From: Streptomyces maremycinicus
GTDB taxonomy: Bacteria; Actinomycetota; Actinomycetes; Streptomycetales; Streptomycetaceae
Assembly (NCBI RefSeq): GCF_001184025.1
Contig: NZ_BBYG01000029.1
Span: forward strand, 1-61,122
DNA length: 61,122 nucleotides
Direction of reading: 5' to 3'
In this document: positions 51,301-60,892 of the stretch, one piece after another
Position numbering within the stretch: the stretch's first letter is position 1
Layout: every line of letters begins with the position of its first letter
The notes under the pieces: model-generated
The model's database searches: none
What the model saw: the letters and a program-made list of their open reading frames with translations, nothing else
Told to the model about the DNA's origin: nothing
Translations under genes and position numbers: made by a program

Positions 51301-54300
51301 CCCGACCTCACCGGCGCGGCGGCCGGCACCCGTCCCGCGAGCCCCGAACAGGCGCTGGTGTGCGCCCTGTTCGAGGACGTGCTGAAGCTGCCCCGGGACT
51401 CCGTCGGCATCGACGCCGGCTTCTTCGACCTGGGCGGCGACTCGCTGCTCGCCACCCGGCTGCTGGCCCGGCTGCGCCTCGCGTCCGGCACCGACGTGCC
51501 GATCACCGCCCTGTTCGAAGGTCCGTCGCCCGCCGCCCTCGCCCGGCTCCTCGACGGCCGACCCGGCACGGCTCCCGGCCGGCCCGCTCTCGGCGAGCGG
51601 CCCCGCCCCGAGCGGGTCCCGCTGTCCTACGCCCAGGAACGCATGCGGTTCCTGAACCGGCTCGACGGCTCCACGGCGACGTACAACATCCCGCTCGTCG
51701 TGCCGCTCGGCGCCACCGCCGACACCGGGGCGCTGCGTGCCGCGCTGGGCGACCTCGCCGACCGGCACGAGATCCTGCGCACGGTGCTCGCCGACCACGA
51801 CGGCACGCCGTACCAGCGGATCCTGCCGGCCGGCGGGCCGCGCCCGCCGCTGCCCGCCGTGGACTGCCCCGCCGAGGAGATCGGCGCGCACCTGGCCGCC
51901 GCCTCCCGTCACCGTTTCGACCTCACCGGCGAACCTCCCCTGCGGGCCTGGCTGTTCGGCACCGGTGAGGACCGGACCCTGCTGCTCCTGCTGCACCACA
52001 GCGCCGCCGACGGCTGGTCCCTTCGGCCCCTCGCCGACGACCTGAGCAGGGCCTACGCGGCACGCCGCGCGGGCACCGCCCCGGCGTGGGACGCGCCCCC
52101 GCCGCAGTACGCGGACTACGCGCTCTGGCAGCGTGCTCTGCTCGCCCCCGGGCCGGACGGTACGGGACACGCCGAGCGGCTCACCGCTTACTGGCGGCAG
52201 GCGCTGGCCTCGGCTCCGCAGGAGTGCACCCTGCCGGGCGACCGGCCCCGGCCGACGGAACCGCGCGACGGCGCCCATGTCACCGAGCACGTACCCGCCG
52301 CCCTGCACCGCGACCTCACCGGCCTCGCCGAACGCGAGGGCGCCAGCCTGTTCATGCTGCTGCACGCCGCCGTCAGCGCCCTGCTCACCCGCTGCGGAGC
52401 CGGTGCGGACATCGTGCTGGGCGTCCCCGTCGCCGGGCGCTCCGAACCCGGCCTGGACGATCTGATCGGCCTGGTCACCAACACCCTGGTGCTGCGCGCC
52501 GACACCTCGGGCGACCCGGCCTTCCGTGAACTGCTGGCCCGCGTCCGGCCCGGCGACCTGGCCGCGCTCGGCCACCAGGAACTGCCCTTCGACCGGCTGG
52601 TCGACGAACTGAACCCGCCCCGTCGGCCCGGCCGGCACCCGCTGTTCCAGGTCATGCTCGCCCTCCAGAACAACGAGCCCGCCGTACTCCGCCTCGACGG
52701 ACACCCGACGTTGCTGCGGCCCACCGCCACCGGCACCGCCAAGTTCGACCTCTTCGTGGACGTCCTCGAACGGCACACCGCCGACGGCACGCCCGACGGC
52801 CTGGACCTGCACATCGAGTACGCCACCGACCTGTACGACCCGTCCACCGCCGAGGAGTTCGCCCGCGCCCTGGGCCGGCTGCTCGCCGCCGTGAGCGCCG
52901 ACCCGGACACACGGCTCGGCGGGCTCCCGGCGCCCGCGCCGCGCGCACCGGCCGGGGAACCCGGACCCGACACCGCGGGTCTCGCCGAGGCCGCCCGGTC
53001 GGTGCCCGGCATCCGCGACGCCGTCGCGCTGCCCGCGGCCGACGGCGGACCGCCCCGGCTGTTCGTGGTACCGGGCCGCGCGGAGGCCACCGAGGCCGTC
53101 GAACGCCTGCTGGAGCGCACCGGCACCCCGACCGTCGGCGTCACCGCCGTCAGCACCCTGCCCCGCGACGCCGACGGCGCCCTCGACCAGGCCGCCCTCA
53201 CCGCCCTGCCCGCCGTCGACCGCGCCGCCGCCGACGCCTGGCAACAGCGCCTCGCCCGCGTCACCGGCGTCGGCGCCGCCGAGGCGGGGGTCGAGGACAC
53301 CCCGCGGGAACTGGCCCGCAGGCACGCCGCAGCCCCGCGCCGCGCCGCACCGGCGTCCGACGGCGGCACCCGAGGGGCGGCCGGGACGCGGCCCGCCCTC
53401 AGCGAGGGCCCCGCGCAGGCCGAACCGACCGTGGCCACCTGGGCCCAGGCCCTGGTACGCGCCGCCGACCACGCTCGGGGCGACATCGTGCACGTCCACC
53501 CCGACGGCAGCGAGACCCGCCGTGACTACGCCTCCCTCGTCCCCGAGGCCTCCCGGGTCCTCGCCGGACTGCGGCGTGCCGGACTGCGCCCCGGCGACCA
53601 GGTGATCCTCCAGTGCGATGCCGGTGAGGACTTCCTCGCGGTGCTGTGGGGCTGCATCCTCGGCGGCTTCGTCGCCGTACCGCTCACCGTGCCCGCCTCC
53701 TACGCCACCCCCTCGGCCGCCCTCACCAAACTGGAGGGCATCTGGCGGATGCTCGGCCGGCCCTGGATCGTCTGCTCGCCCGCGCTGGAGGCGGGCCTGC
53801 GCGACCGGATCGGCCACGACGGCGGGTCCGGTCTCGAGCTGACCACGGCCGACGCCCTGCGGGACGCGCCCGAGGACCGCGACTGGTACGCGGCCCGGCC
53901 GGACGACCTCATCCTGATGCTGATGACCTCGGGCAGCACCGGCCTGCCCAAGGCCGTCCGGCTGACCCACCGCAACGTCCTGGCCCGTTCCGCCGCCACC
54001 GAGGCCATGAACGGACTCGGCGCCGACGACGTGACCTTGAACTGGATCCCGCTCGACCACGTCACCGGCGTCGTCATGTTCCACCTGCGGGACCTGTATC
54101 TGGGCTGCCGGCAGATCCACGCACCCACCTCCTGGATCCTCCAGGACCCGACGCGCTGGATGGACCTCGCCCACCGGCACCGGGTCAGCGTGACCTGGGC
54201 CCCCAACTTCGCCTTCGGGCTGCTCGCCGGACAGGCCCCGCGCTTCGCGGACCGCGACTGGGACCTGACCCCGATGCGGCTGGTGATGAACGCCGGTGAG

Positions 54301-56994
54301 GTCGTCGTGGCCGCCGCCGCCCGCGGCTTCCTGCACGCGCTGCGGCCCTTCGGACTGCCGCAGGACGTGATGCACCCCGGCTGGGGCATGTCCGAGACCT
54401 GCTCGGTGGTCACGGACGCGGTGCTGCCCGCCGAACCGCCCGGCACCGACGAGACGTTCGTCAGCTGCGGCCTGCCCTACCCCGGCTTTGCCATGCGCGT
54501 CGTCGGCGAGGACAACACCGTGCTCACCGAGGGCGAGGCCGGCCGGCTCCAGGTCCGGGGCACCTCCGTGACCGGCGGCTACCACGACAACCCGGCGGCC
54601 AACGCCGAGGCGTTCACCGACGACGGCTGGTTCGACACCGGCGACCTGGCGTTCCTGCGCGACGGCGAGCTGTTCATCACCGGCCGCGCCAAGGACGTCA
54701 TCATCGTCAACGGCGTCAACCACTACAGCCACGAGATCGAGACCTGCGTCGAGGAACTGCCCGCCGTCGTCCGCAGCTTCACCGCGGCCTGCGCGGTCCG
54801 CTCCGACGCGACCGCCGCCACCGACGAACTCGCCCTGTTCTTCCACCTCGCCCCCGTGCCCGACCGCGCGGCCGCGCTGCGGGAGATCGCGGGCAAGGTC
54901 ACCCGTGAGATCGGGGTCAGCCCCGCCTTCCTGGTCCCGGTCGGCCCCGGCGACATCCCCAAGACCGAGATCGGCAAGATCCAGCGGACCAAGCTGCGCA
55001 AGAGCTTCGAGGCGGGAGACTTCGACGACGCCGTCCGCGAGGCACACCTCCTGCTGGGCACCGCCGCCACCCTGCCCGACTGGTTCCTGAAGCCCGTGTG
55101 GCAGCCGGCCGCCCCACGCGCCCCGCGCGTCCTGCCGCCCGGCCGGCACACCCTGGTCCTGGCCTGCGACGGCCCCGGGACCCACGCCCTCGCCGACCGG
55201 CTGGCCCGGGTGCTGCGCGCCGACGGTGCCCGCTGCACCGTCGCCACCGACGGACCGTCCTACGAACGCCTCGACGCCGCCCGCTACCGGATCCGGCCCG
55301 TCGAGGACACCGACCACACGGCGCTGCTGCGGGACGCGGCCGCCGACGAGCGGCCGGTCGACGCCGTCGTCCACCTCACGGCCCCGCACGGCGGCGACGC
55401 GGCCCCGGACGAGTCCGCCGCCCGCACCCTGCTGGCGCTCGCCCGGGCCCTCGGCACCCGCCCGGCCGACCTGCTCCACGTGACGGTGGACGCCCAGGCG
55501 GTCGGTACGGGCGAAGCGCCCGCCCCGGCCCAGGCCATGGCCGGCGCGGTCCTGAAGTCGCTGCGGGAGGAAGCACCGGGGCTGCGCTGCGTCCACCTGG
55601 ACGTCGAACGGGACACCGACCCCGTACCGCTCGTGACGGCGGAGGCGGCGCAGCCGCCCGTGGACACCGAGGTGGCCCACCGCGGCGGACGGCGGTACGC
55701 GCGCCGGCTGGCCCCGCTGCCCGAGGCGCCCGACCGCAGGGAACCGCCCGCCACCGACGGCTTCCACCTCGTCAGCGGAGGGCTCGGCGGAGTCGGCGGC
55801 GCGCTGGCCGCCCACCTGCTGGAGACCCCCGGCACCCGCCTGCTCCTGATCGGCCGCAGCCCGCTGCCCGAGGACGGCACAACCCTCGGGCGGCTGCGAG
55901 AACTGGGCGACGTGCGCTACGCGTGCGCCGACGTCACCGACGAGGACCGGGTGCGGGCGGCGGTGGACGAGGCCACCGGGGCCTGGGGCGTCCCCCTGAC
56001 CTCGGTCTGGCATCTGGCCGGCGCACTCGTGGAGCGGCCCGTCGGCGACCTGGACCCTGACGCCTGGCGCTCGGCGCTGGACGCCAAGGCGCACGGCGCC
56101 TGGACCCTGCACCGGGTCAGCGCCGACCGTCCGGTGACCTCGTTCGTGCTGTTCTCCTCCGTCAACGGCTGGTTCGGCGGCGCCATGAACACCGCCTACG
56201 CCGCGGCCAACGCCTACCTCGACGCGCTCGCCCTGCACCGCCGCGCCCGGGGCCTGCCCGCGCAGAGCCTGGCCTGGAGCATGTGGCACGAGCGGGGCAT
56301 GAGCAGCGGCTACGGTCTCACCGCCCTCACCGAGGCACGCGGCTACCGGGTACTGGACGCGGCCGCCGCACTGCGCTCCCTCGATCTCGCCCGCACCCTG
56401 GACGAACCCCATCTCCTGATCGGCGCCGACCGCACCGCCCCCTGGGTCCGCAGCCATGTCGCCGAACCGGCCCGGCAGGTACGGCGGCTGGCCGCCCGCG
56501 TAGCGCTGGAGGAGGGCGCCGACCTCGGCGCCCTGCACCGGGCGGCCGCCGACGCCGCGGGCATCGCCCCCTGGGTGCTGCGCGCCGCCGGCAGCGCCGA
56601 ACGCCCGGAGGCCGCCGACGACACCGGGGGACGCGTCCACGCCCTGGAACAACGGCTCATCGAGCTGTGGTGCGAGGTGCTGCACCGCGACCGCGTCGGC
56701 CGGGACGAGAACTTCTTCGACCTGGGCGGCAACTCCCTGCTCCTGGTCGGCGCGCAGAGCGCCGTCAACCAGGAGTTCGGCTGCGAGCTGACCGTGGTCG
56801 ACCTGTTCGCGCACCCCACCGTGCGCGACCTGGCCCGCCACCTCGTCGGCCGTACGACGGACCCCGGGGACCCGACCGACGCCGCAGCCGACCCGCCGAG
56901 CGGGCTGGACCGGGCGAAGGAACAGGCACGACGGCAGCGCGCGGCCCGGACCCGCCGCTCCGCACGGAACGGAAAGGGCCAAGGCCATGCATGA
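48397..56994 (+). CDS. antC: Antimycin-type NRPS (C-A-T-C-A/AL-KR-T)
   Basis: A 2865-residue synthetase. C1 covers about residues 17-448 (HHLLLDG). A1 covers about 458-965, with pocket residues D663,F,W,N,V,G,M,V,H,K (DFWNVGMVHK), a threonine code. T1 carries FFDLGGDSLL (S1016). C2 covers about 1072-1502 (HHSAADG). A short adenylation-C-subdomain-like piece without its Lys (about 1528-1606, LPRDADGALDQAAL) follows. Then comes an acyl-adenylating domain (about 1678-2218, MLMTSGSTGLPKAVRLTHRN, WGMSETCS), KR (about 2245-2685, SGGLGGVGGALAAHLL and FSSVNGWFGGAMNTAYAAAN) and T2 (FFDLGGNSLL, S2780). In AntC, C1 accepts 3-formamidosalicylate, A1 loads Thr, A2 loads pyruvate and KR makes the lactyl unit. 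ATG 48397; the stop overlaps antD by 8 bases. Confidence 0.9.
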   Translation: MSLHEESLPEDERRPLSGAQEGLWYAQRLAPDSAAYNTAEAVEIHGGLDTALFEAALRRTVAEAGTFALRFLDTDDGPRCGPAPDADDWPLHRVDVSDAADPEAAAWKLIRADLATPVDTDKGPLFAHTLLTLAADRHIWLLRAHHLLLDGYSYKLLGRRLADVHNALAEGRDPGPGGFAPVGRLRTEEAAYLASERRDRDRDHWTRRLAGLPEPARLTRRTAPPRAPFLRHTAELGPQDAEALSAAAAGLGITRADLLATALAVYLHRMTGTDDLVLGMATMSRLGSAALRTPGTASDVLPLRVTARPGAALAEFARTVADELAALRRHQQYRGEFIRRDLGLLGTGRRLHGPVLNIVPFTEELHFAGSTATWHHLSGGAVDDLQINVRPGTRPGALWLAFDANPHLYEEDELALHGNRFLALLRRLARAAPTTALADLDLLLPGEHPSGRPVREFPVTGTLTELFERQVSARPGRIAVTHQGAHLTYGQLNEEANRLARLLVERGAGPGRTVALALHRGPRLLPALLAVLKTGAAYLPLDPAHPAERLRLVLADAAPVLLVTEGDLAADLGGDVTAVVLDEPAVTADLAARPAADLTDADRGGPTGPDQIAYVIHTSGSTGRPKGVPVPHANVVRLFAASAEHFDFGADDVWTLFHSYAFDFSVWEIWGALLHGGRLVVVPYTVSRSPRDFLRLLHDERVTVLNQTPSAFEQLVDADEAPTAGALRYVVFGGEALRPERLRPWTARHGLDRPALVNMYGITETTVHVTHHRLTPDDLTDPRRGSIVGTPLADLRVYLLDPQGRPVPPGAVGELYVAGAGVTPGYLRRPELTAERFLDDPHGPPGSRMYRSGDLARLRADGALDHLGRADRQVQLRGFRVEPGEIEAVLAEHPGIARAAVVVRRADHGAEQLVAYLVSTGERPPAAAEVRAHAAAHLPEHMVPAACVLMDTLPLTANGKLDTDALPAPDLTGAAAGTRPASPEQALVCALFEDVLKLPRDSVGIDAGFFDLGGDSLLATRLLARLRLASGTDVPITALFEGPSPAALARLLDGRPGTAPGRPALGERPRPERVPLSYAQERMRFLNRLDGSTATYNIPLVVPLGATADTGALRAALGDLADRHEILRTVLADHDGTPYQRILPAGGPRPPLPAVDCPAEEIGAHLAAASRHRFDLTGEPPLRAWLFGTGEDRTLLLLLHHSAADGWSLRPLADDLSRAYAARRAGTAPAWDAPPPQYADYALWQRALLAPGPDGTGHAERLTAYWRQALASAPQECTLPGDRPRPTEPRDGAHVTEHVPAALHRDLTGLAEREGASLFMLLHAAVSALLTRCGAGADIVLGVPVAGRSEPGLDDLIGLVTNTLVLRADTSGDPAFRELLARVRPGDLAALGHQELPFDRLVDELNPPRRPGRHPLFQVMLALQNNEPAVLRLDGHPTLLRPTATGTAKFDLFVDVLERHTADGTPDGLDLHIEYATDLYDPSTAEEFARALGRLLAAVSADPDTRLGGLPAPAPRAPAGEPGPDTAGLAEAARSVPGIRDAVALPAADGGPPRLFVVPGRAEATEAVERLLERTGTPTVGVTAVSTLPRDADGALDQAALTALPAVDRAAADAWQQRLARVTGVGAAEAGVEDTPRELARRHAAAPRRAAPASDGGTRGAAGTRPALSEGPAQAEPTVATWAQALVRAADHARGDIVHVHPDGSETRRDYASLVPEASRVLAGLRRAGLRPGDQVILQCDAGEDFLAVLWGCILGGFVAVPLTVPASYATPSAALTKLEGIWRMLGRPWIVCSPALEAGLRDRIGHDGGSGLELTTADALRDAPEDRDWYAARPDDLILMLMTSGSTGLPKAVRLTHRNVLARSAATEAMNGLGADDVTLNWIPLDHVTGVVMFHLRDLYLGCRQIHAPTSWILQDPTRWMDLAHRHRVSVTWAPNFAFGLLAGQAPRFADRDWDLTPMRLVMNAGEVVVAAAARGFLHALRPFGLPQDVMHPGWGMSETCSVVTDAVLPAEPPGTDETFVSCGLPYPGFAMRVVGEDNTVLTEGEAGRLQVRGTSVTGGYHDNPAANAEAFTDDGWFDTGDLAFLRDGELFITGRAKDVIIVNGVNHYSHEIETCVEELPAVVRSFTAACAVRSDATAATDELALFFHLAPVPDRAAALREIAGKVTREIGVSPAFLVPVGPGDIPKTEIGKIQRTKLRKSFEAGDFDDAVREAHLLLGTAATLPDWFLKPVWQPAAPRAPRVLPPGRHTLVLACDGPGTHALADRLARVLRADGARCTVATDGPSYERLDAARYRIRPVEDTDHTALLRDAAADERPVDAVVHLTAPHGGDAAPDESAARTLLALARALGTRPADLLHVTVDAQAVGTGEAPAPAQAMAGAVLKSLREEAPGLRCVHLDVERDTDPVPLVTAEAAQPPVDTEVAHRGGRRYARRLAPLPEAPDRREPPATDGFHLVSGGLGGVGGALAAHLLETPGTRLLLIGRSPLPEDGTTLGRLRELGDVRYACADVTDEDRVRAAVDEATGAWGVPLTSVWHLAGALVERPVGDLDPDAWRSALDAKAHGAWTLHRVSADRPVTSFVLFSSVNGWFGGAMNTAYAAANAYLDALALHRRARGLPAQSLAWSMWHERGMSSGYGLTALTEARGYRVLDAAAALRSLDLARTLDEPHLLIGADRTAPWVRSHVAEPARQVRRLAARVALEEGADLGALHRAAADAAGIAPWVLRAAGSAERPEAADDTGGRVHALEQRLIELWCEVLHRDRVGRDENFFDLGGNSLLLVGAQSAVNQEFGCELTVVDLFAHPTVRDLARHLVGRTTDPGDPTDAAADPPSGLDRAKEQARRQRAARTRRSARNGKGQGHA

Positions 56995-59900
56995 GACCGA
57001 CGGGCCGCTGGACACACCGGAGGAGGACCTGCCGGCCGTCGCCGTCATCGGCATGGCCGGCCGGTTTCCCGGCGCCGACGACCTCGACGCGTTCTGGGAC
57101 AACCTGGCCGCGGGCCGCGAAGCCGTACGACCCGTGACCGACGAGGAGTTCCTGGCCGCCGGCGGCGACCCGCGCGACCTGGACGACCCGTCGCTGATCC
57201 GCATGGCCTCCGTCGTCGAGGGCATCGACCGCTTCGACTCCGCGTTCTTCGGCTACCTGCCCGCCGAGGCCGCCGTGGTCGACCCCCAGCAGCGCCTGCT
57301 GCTGGAGACCGCCTACCACGCCCTGGAGAACGCGGGCCGCCTCGCACCCGGCACCGATCACGGCACCTTCGGCGTGTACGCGGGTGCCGGCGACAGCCGG
57401 TACTACCCCGCCCACGTCCACCCCCGCCACGCCGGACAGCCCGGCTCCGTCGAGCTGGTGCACGCGGCCACCGCCAACTCCCTGGGCACCCTCGCCCCCC
57501 GCATCTCCTACGAACTGGGTCTGACCGGCCCCAGCGTCTCCCTCCAGACGGCCTGCTCCACCGCTCTCGTCGCCGTGCACACCGCCTGCCAGGACCTGCT
57601 CGACCACCGCTGCGACACCGCCCTGGCCGCCGCCGTCTCCCTCAACCCCTCGGCGGCGCTCGGCTACCGGCACGTACCCGACGGGCCCTTCTCGCCCGAC
57701 GGACACTGCCGGGCGTTCGCCGCGGACGCCGCCGGCACCTCCTCCGGGGACGGCGTCGGCGCGGTCGTCCTCAAACGGCTGGCGGACGCCCTCGCCGACG
57801 GCGACCACGTCCGGGCCGTGATCCGGGGCAGCGCCGTCAACAACGACGGACGGCGCAAGGTCGGCTTCAGCGCGCCCAGTTCCGCCGGACAGACCGAGGT
57901 CGTGCTGGCCGCGCAGGCCCAGGCGATGGTGGACGCCGACACCATCGGCCTGGTCGAGGCGCACGGCACCGCGACGCGCCTCGGCGACCCCATCGAGGTG
58001 GCCGCGCTCACCGAGGCGTTCCGGGAGTCCACCCGACGGCGCGGCTACTGCGCGCTGGGCTCGGTGAAGACCAACATCGGCCATCTGGGCGCGGCGGCCG
58101 GCATCGCCGGGCTCATCAAGGCGGTCCTCGCCCTGGAACACCGGCAGATCCCGCCCAGCCTGCACTTCGACCGGCCCAACCCGCTCATCGACTTCGCGGC
58201 CGGACCGTTCCGCGTCCCCACCGCGCTGGAGGACTGGCCCGCCGACGGCCACCCCCGGCGGGCCGCGGTCAGCGCCTTCGGGATCGGCGGCACCAACGCC
58301 CATGTCGTGCTGGAGGAGGCCCCCGCTCCCGCGCCCGCACCGCCGCGCGCCCCCGAGGACGGCGGCCGCCTGGTGCTGCCGCTGTCCGCCCGGACCGCCG
58401 GCGCCCTGCGCGGTCAGGCCCAGGCCCTCGCCCACCACCTGGAACGCCATCCGGACCTGCGCCTCGACGACGTGGCGCACTCGCTGCGCACCACCCGCCC
58501 GGCCCTGCGCCACCGCCTGACCGTCAGCGCCGCCTCCCGCGAGGAGGCCCTGTCCGCCCTGCGGGCCGCCGCCCCCGCCACCCCGGCCGTGCCGGACGAA
58601 CCCGCCCGGGTGGCCTTCCTGCTGCCGGGCGGCGGCACCCAGTACCCCGGCATGGGCGCCGAGCTGTACCGCGACCAGGACGTCTACCGCGACGCCGTGG
58701 ACGAGTGCGCCCGCGTCCTGCGCCCCGTCCTCGGCACCGACCTGCGCACCTCCCTCTTCGAGGGCGCACCGGCCGACCACACCGCCACCTTCCTCGGCCT
58801 GGTCGTCACCGAGTACGCCCTCGCCCGCACCCTGATGGCCGCCGGGGTCCGCCCCGACGCGCTCATCGGCCACTCCCTGGGCGAGTACACGGCGGCCTGC
58901 CTGGCCGGGGTCATCGACCTCGCGGACATGCTGCCCCTGGTCACCGAACGGATCCGGCTGATCAGCGGTGCGGGCGGAGCGACCGTCGGAGTGGCGGCCC
59001 CGGCCGAGGAGGTACTCCCGCTGCTCGACGAGGAGTTGTCCCTGGCCGCGGTGAACGGTCCCGCCGCCTGCACCGTCGCCGGGTACGAGGAGGCCGTGGC
59101 CCGCTTCGAGCGTGAACTCGCCCGCCGCGACCTCCCGTTCCGCCGGGTGCGGATACCGGCGGCCGCCCACTCCCACGTCCTGGACCCGGTGCTGGAGACG
59201 TACGAGCGGCACCTGCGCGGCGTCACCCTGCGCCCGCCCCGCATCCCGTTCGTCACCAGCGTCACCGGCACCTGGATCACCGACGCCCAGGCGACCTCGG
59301 TCCGCCATTGGCTCGACCACACCCGCCGCACCGTGCGGTTCACCGACGCCGTCACGGCCCTGTGGGAGCGCGGGCGCCCGGTCCTGGTGGAGATCGGACC
59401 GGCGGACACCCTGACCCGACTGGCCGCCGCCCAACTGGACCCGGACACACCGGTGACGGTCACCACCATGCGGCACGCCAAGGCCGACGCCCGCGACGGC
59501 TTCGTCCTCGCCGAGGCGCTGGGCCGGCTGTGGTCCGCCGGTGCGGACACCGCGCTCCCGCCGGTGCCGGGCACGCCGCGGCCGGTGCCGCTGCCGCCGT
59601 ACGCCTTCGAACGCCACCGCCACTGGATCGACGCGCCGGGCGCCCGCTCCACCGCGTCCGACACCTCGGACACGGTCCGGGACGAGCCGCACCTCGCGCC
59701 CCGGCCCCGGCTCACCACCGAGGCCGTGCCGCCGCGCACCGAGCGGGAACAGGCCGTCGCCCAGCTGTGGGAGCAGACCCTCGGCATCGGCGGGATCGGC
59801 GTCCACGACAACTTCTTCGACCTCGGCGGCGACTCCATGCGGGCCGTCCTGCTGGCCGGCCGGCTCCGCCGGGCCGGGGTGCTCGACGTACCCGCCGCCA

Positions 59901-60892
59901 CCCTGCTGGCCGCGCCGACCGTCGCCGGTGTCCTCGCCGCCACCGAGGACACCGACGACCAGCCGCCCGGCGGCACCGCGAACGCCCTCGCCCCCCTGCT
60001 GCCGCTGCGCCGCGAGGGCGCCGCCGCACCGCTGTTCTGCGTCCACCCCGGCGCGGGCGTCTCCTGGCGCTACACCGGCCTGCTGCCCCACCTCGGCGGC
60101 GACCAGCCGGTGTACGGCATCCAGGCCGCCGGTCTCGACGGCACCCGGCCGCCCGCAGCCGACGCCCCCGCCATGGTCGCCTCCTACGTCGATCTCGTCC
60201 GCGAGGTCCAGCCGCACGGCCCCTACCGGCTGCTGGGCTGGTCCTACGGCGGCTTCGTCGCCCACGCGATGGCCTGCGCGCTCCAGGAACAGGGGGAGCG
60301 GGTGGAACTGCTGGCCATGCTGGACGCCCCGCAGCCGTACGCGAGCGCGTACGACGCCGGGACGGCCGAGCGCCAGGTGGCGGCCCTGCTGATGCGGGTG
60401 ACCGGCCTGCCCGTGCCCCCGGACGGCGGCCCGCCCGCGGTGGCGACCGTCCTGGACCTCATCGACGCCAAGGTCACGGCGGACCCCGCCGCCTCTCCGG
60501 TCGACCGCGCGCAGGCCGCCGCCGTCGCCGACGTCATGCGCAACAACCTGCGCCTCGCCCCCCGGTTCGAGCCCGGTGTCTTCCACGGGGACGTCCTGTT
60601 CTTCAGCGCCGACGACGAACCGGCGACGGACTTCACCGGCGACCTCGCCGTACAGCCCGGCAAGGCGGACGCCTGGCGTGCCCACGTGCGCGGCGCCCTG
60701 CACGACCACCGGGTGCCGTGCGGGCACTACGAGATGACCGAACCCGAGCCCCTCGCCCTGATCGGGACGGCGGTCGCCAAGGCACTGCGCGGCACCGCCG
60801 ATCCCACCGCGCCCGCACCCACCGCCGATCCCACCGCGCCCGTACCCGTTACGCCCCCCGGGGGCCCCGACCGTCCAGGAGAATCTCAATGA
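56987..60892 (+). CDS. antD: Antimycin-type PKS (KS-AT-ACP-TE)
   Basis: A 1301-residue single-module PKS. KS covers about residues 15-440, with C190 in TACSTALVAV, the His motifs VEAHGTATRLGDP and KTNIGHLGAAAG. AT covers about 540-860, with S630 in IGHSLGEYTAA; the usual HAFH/YASH position reads AAAH, fitting its known relaxed use of alkylmalonyl-CoAs. ACP has DNFFDLGGDSMRA (S950). TE covers about 1010-1270, with LLGWSYGGFVAHA (S1086) and a late catalytic His in VPCGHYEM. It extends the peptidyl chain by one C2 unit and closes the nine-membered dilactone. The ATG overlaps antC. Its TGA overlaps the ATG of the next gene after AGGAG. Confidence 0.9.
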   Translation: MHETDGPLDTPEEDLPAVAVIGMAGRFPGADDLDAFWDNLAAGREAVRPVTDEEFLAAGGDPRDLDDPSLIRMASVVEGIDRFDSAFFGYLPAEAAVVDPQQRLLLETAYHALENAGRLAPGTDHGTFGVYAGAGDSRYYPAHVHPRHAGQPGSVELVHAATANSLGTLAPRISYELGLTGPSVSLQTACSTALVAVHTACQDLLDHRCDTALAAAVSLNPSAALGYRHVPDGPFSPDGHCRAFAADAAGTSSGDGVGAVVLKRLADALADGDHVRAVIRGSAVNNDGRRKVGFSAPSSAGQTEVVLAAQAQAMVDADTIGLVEAHGTATRLGDPIEVAALTEAFRESTRRRGYCALGSVKTNIGHLGAAAGIAGLIKAVLALEHRQIPPSLHFDRPNPLIDFAAGPFRVPTALEDWPADGHPRRAAVSAFGIGGTNAHVVLEEAPAPAPAPPRAPEDGGRLVLPLSARTAGALRGQAQALAHHLERHPDLRLDDVAHSLRTTRPALRHRLTVSAASREEALSALRAAAPATPAVPDEPARVAFLLPGGGTQYPGMGAELYRDQDVYRDAVDECARVLRPVLGTDLRTSLFEGAPADHTATFLGLVVTEYALARTLMAAGVRPDALIGHSLGEYTAACLAGVIDLADMLPLVTERIRLISGAGGATVGVAAPAEEVLPLLDEELSLAAVNGPAACTVAGYEEAVARFERELARRDLPFRRVRIPAAAHSHVLDPVLETYERHLRGVTLRPPRIPFVTSVTGTWITDAQATSVRHWLDHTRRTVRFTDAVTALWERGRPVLVEIGPADTLTRLAAAQLDPDTPVTVTTMRHAKADARDGFVLAEALGRLWSAGADTALPPVPGTPRPVPLPPYAFERHRHWIDAPGARSTASDTSDTVRDEPHLAPRPRLTTEAVPPRTEREQAVAQLWEQTLGIGGIGVHDNFFDLGGDSMRAVLLAGRLRRAGVLDVPAATLLAAPTVAGVLAATEDTDDQPPGGTANALAPLLPLRREGAAAPLFCVHPGAGVSWRYTGLLPHLGGDQPVYGIQAAGLDGTRPPAADAPAMVASYVDLVREVQPHGPYRLLGWSYGGFVAHAMACALQEQGERVELLAMLDAPQPYASAYDAGTAERQVAALLMRVTGLPVPPDGGPPAVATVLDLIDAKVTADPAASPVDRAQAAAVADVMRNNLRLAPRFEPGVFHGDVLFFSADDEPATDFTGDLAVQPGKADAWRAHVRGALHDHRVPCGHYEMTEPEPLALIGTAVAKALRGTADPTAPAPTADPTAPVPVTPPGGPDRPGESQ

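Noticed and set aside
50995..57225. 2076-codon open frame on the minus strand opposite antC
   Set aside because: It is the mirror of a highly GC-biased coding sequence; its translation is low-complexity Gly/Val/Arg/Gln and contains no domain. antC on the plus strand has complete catalytic motifs.
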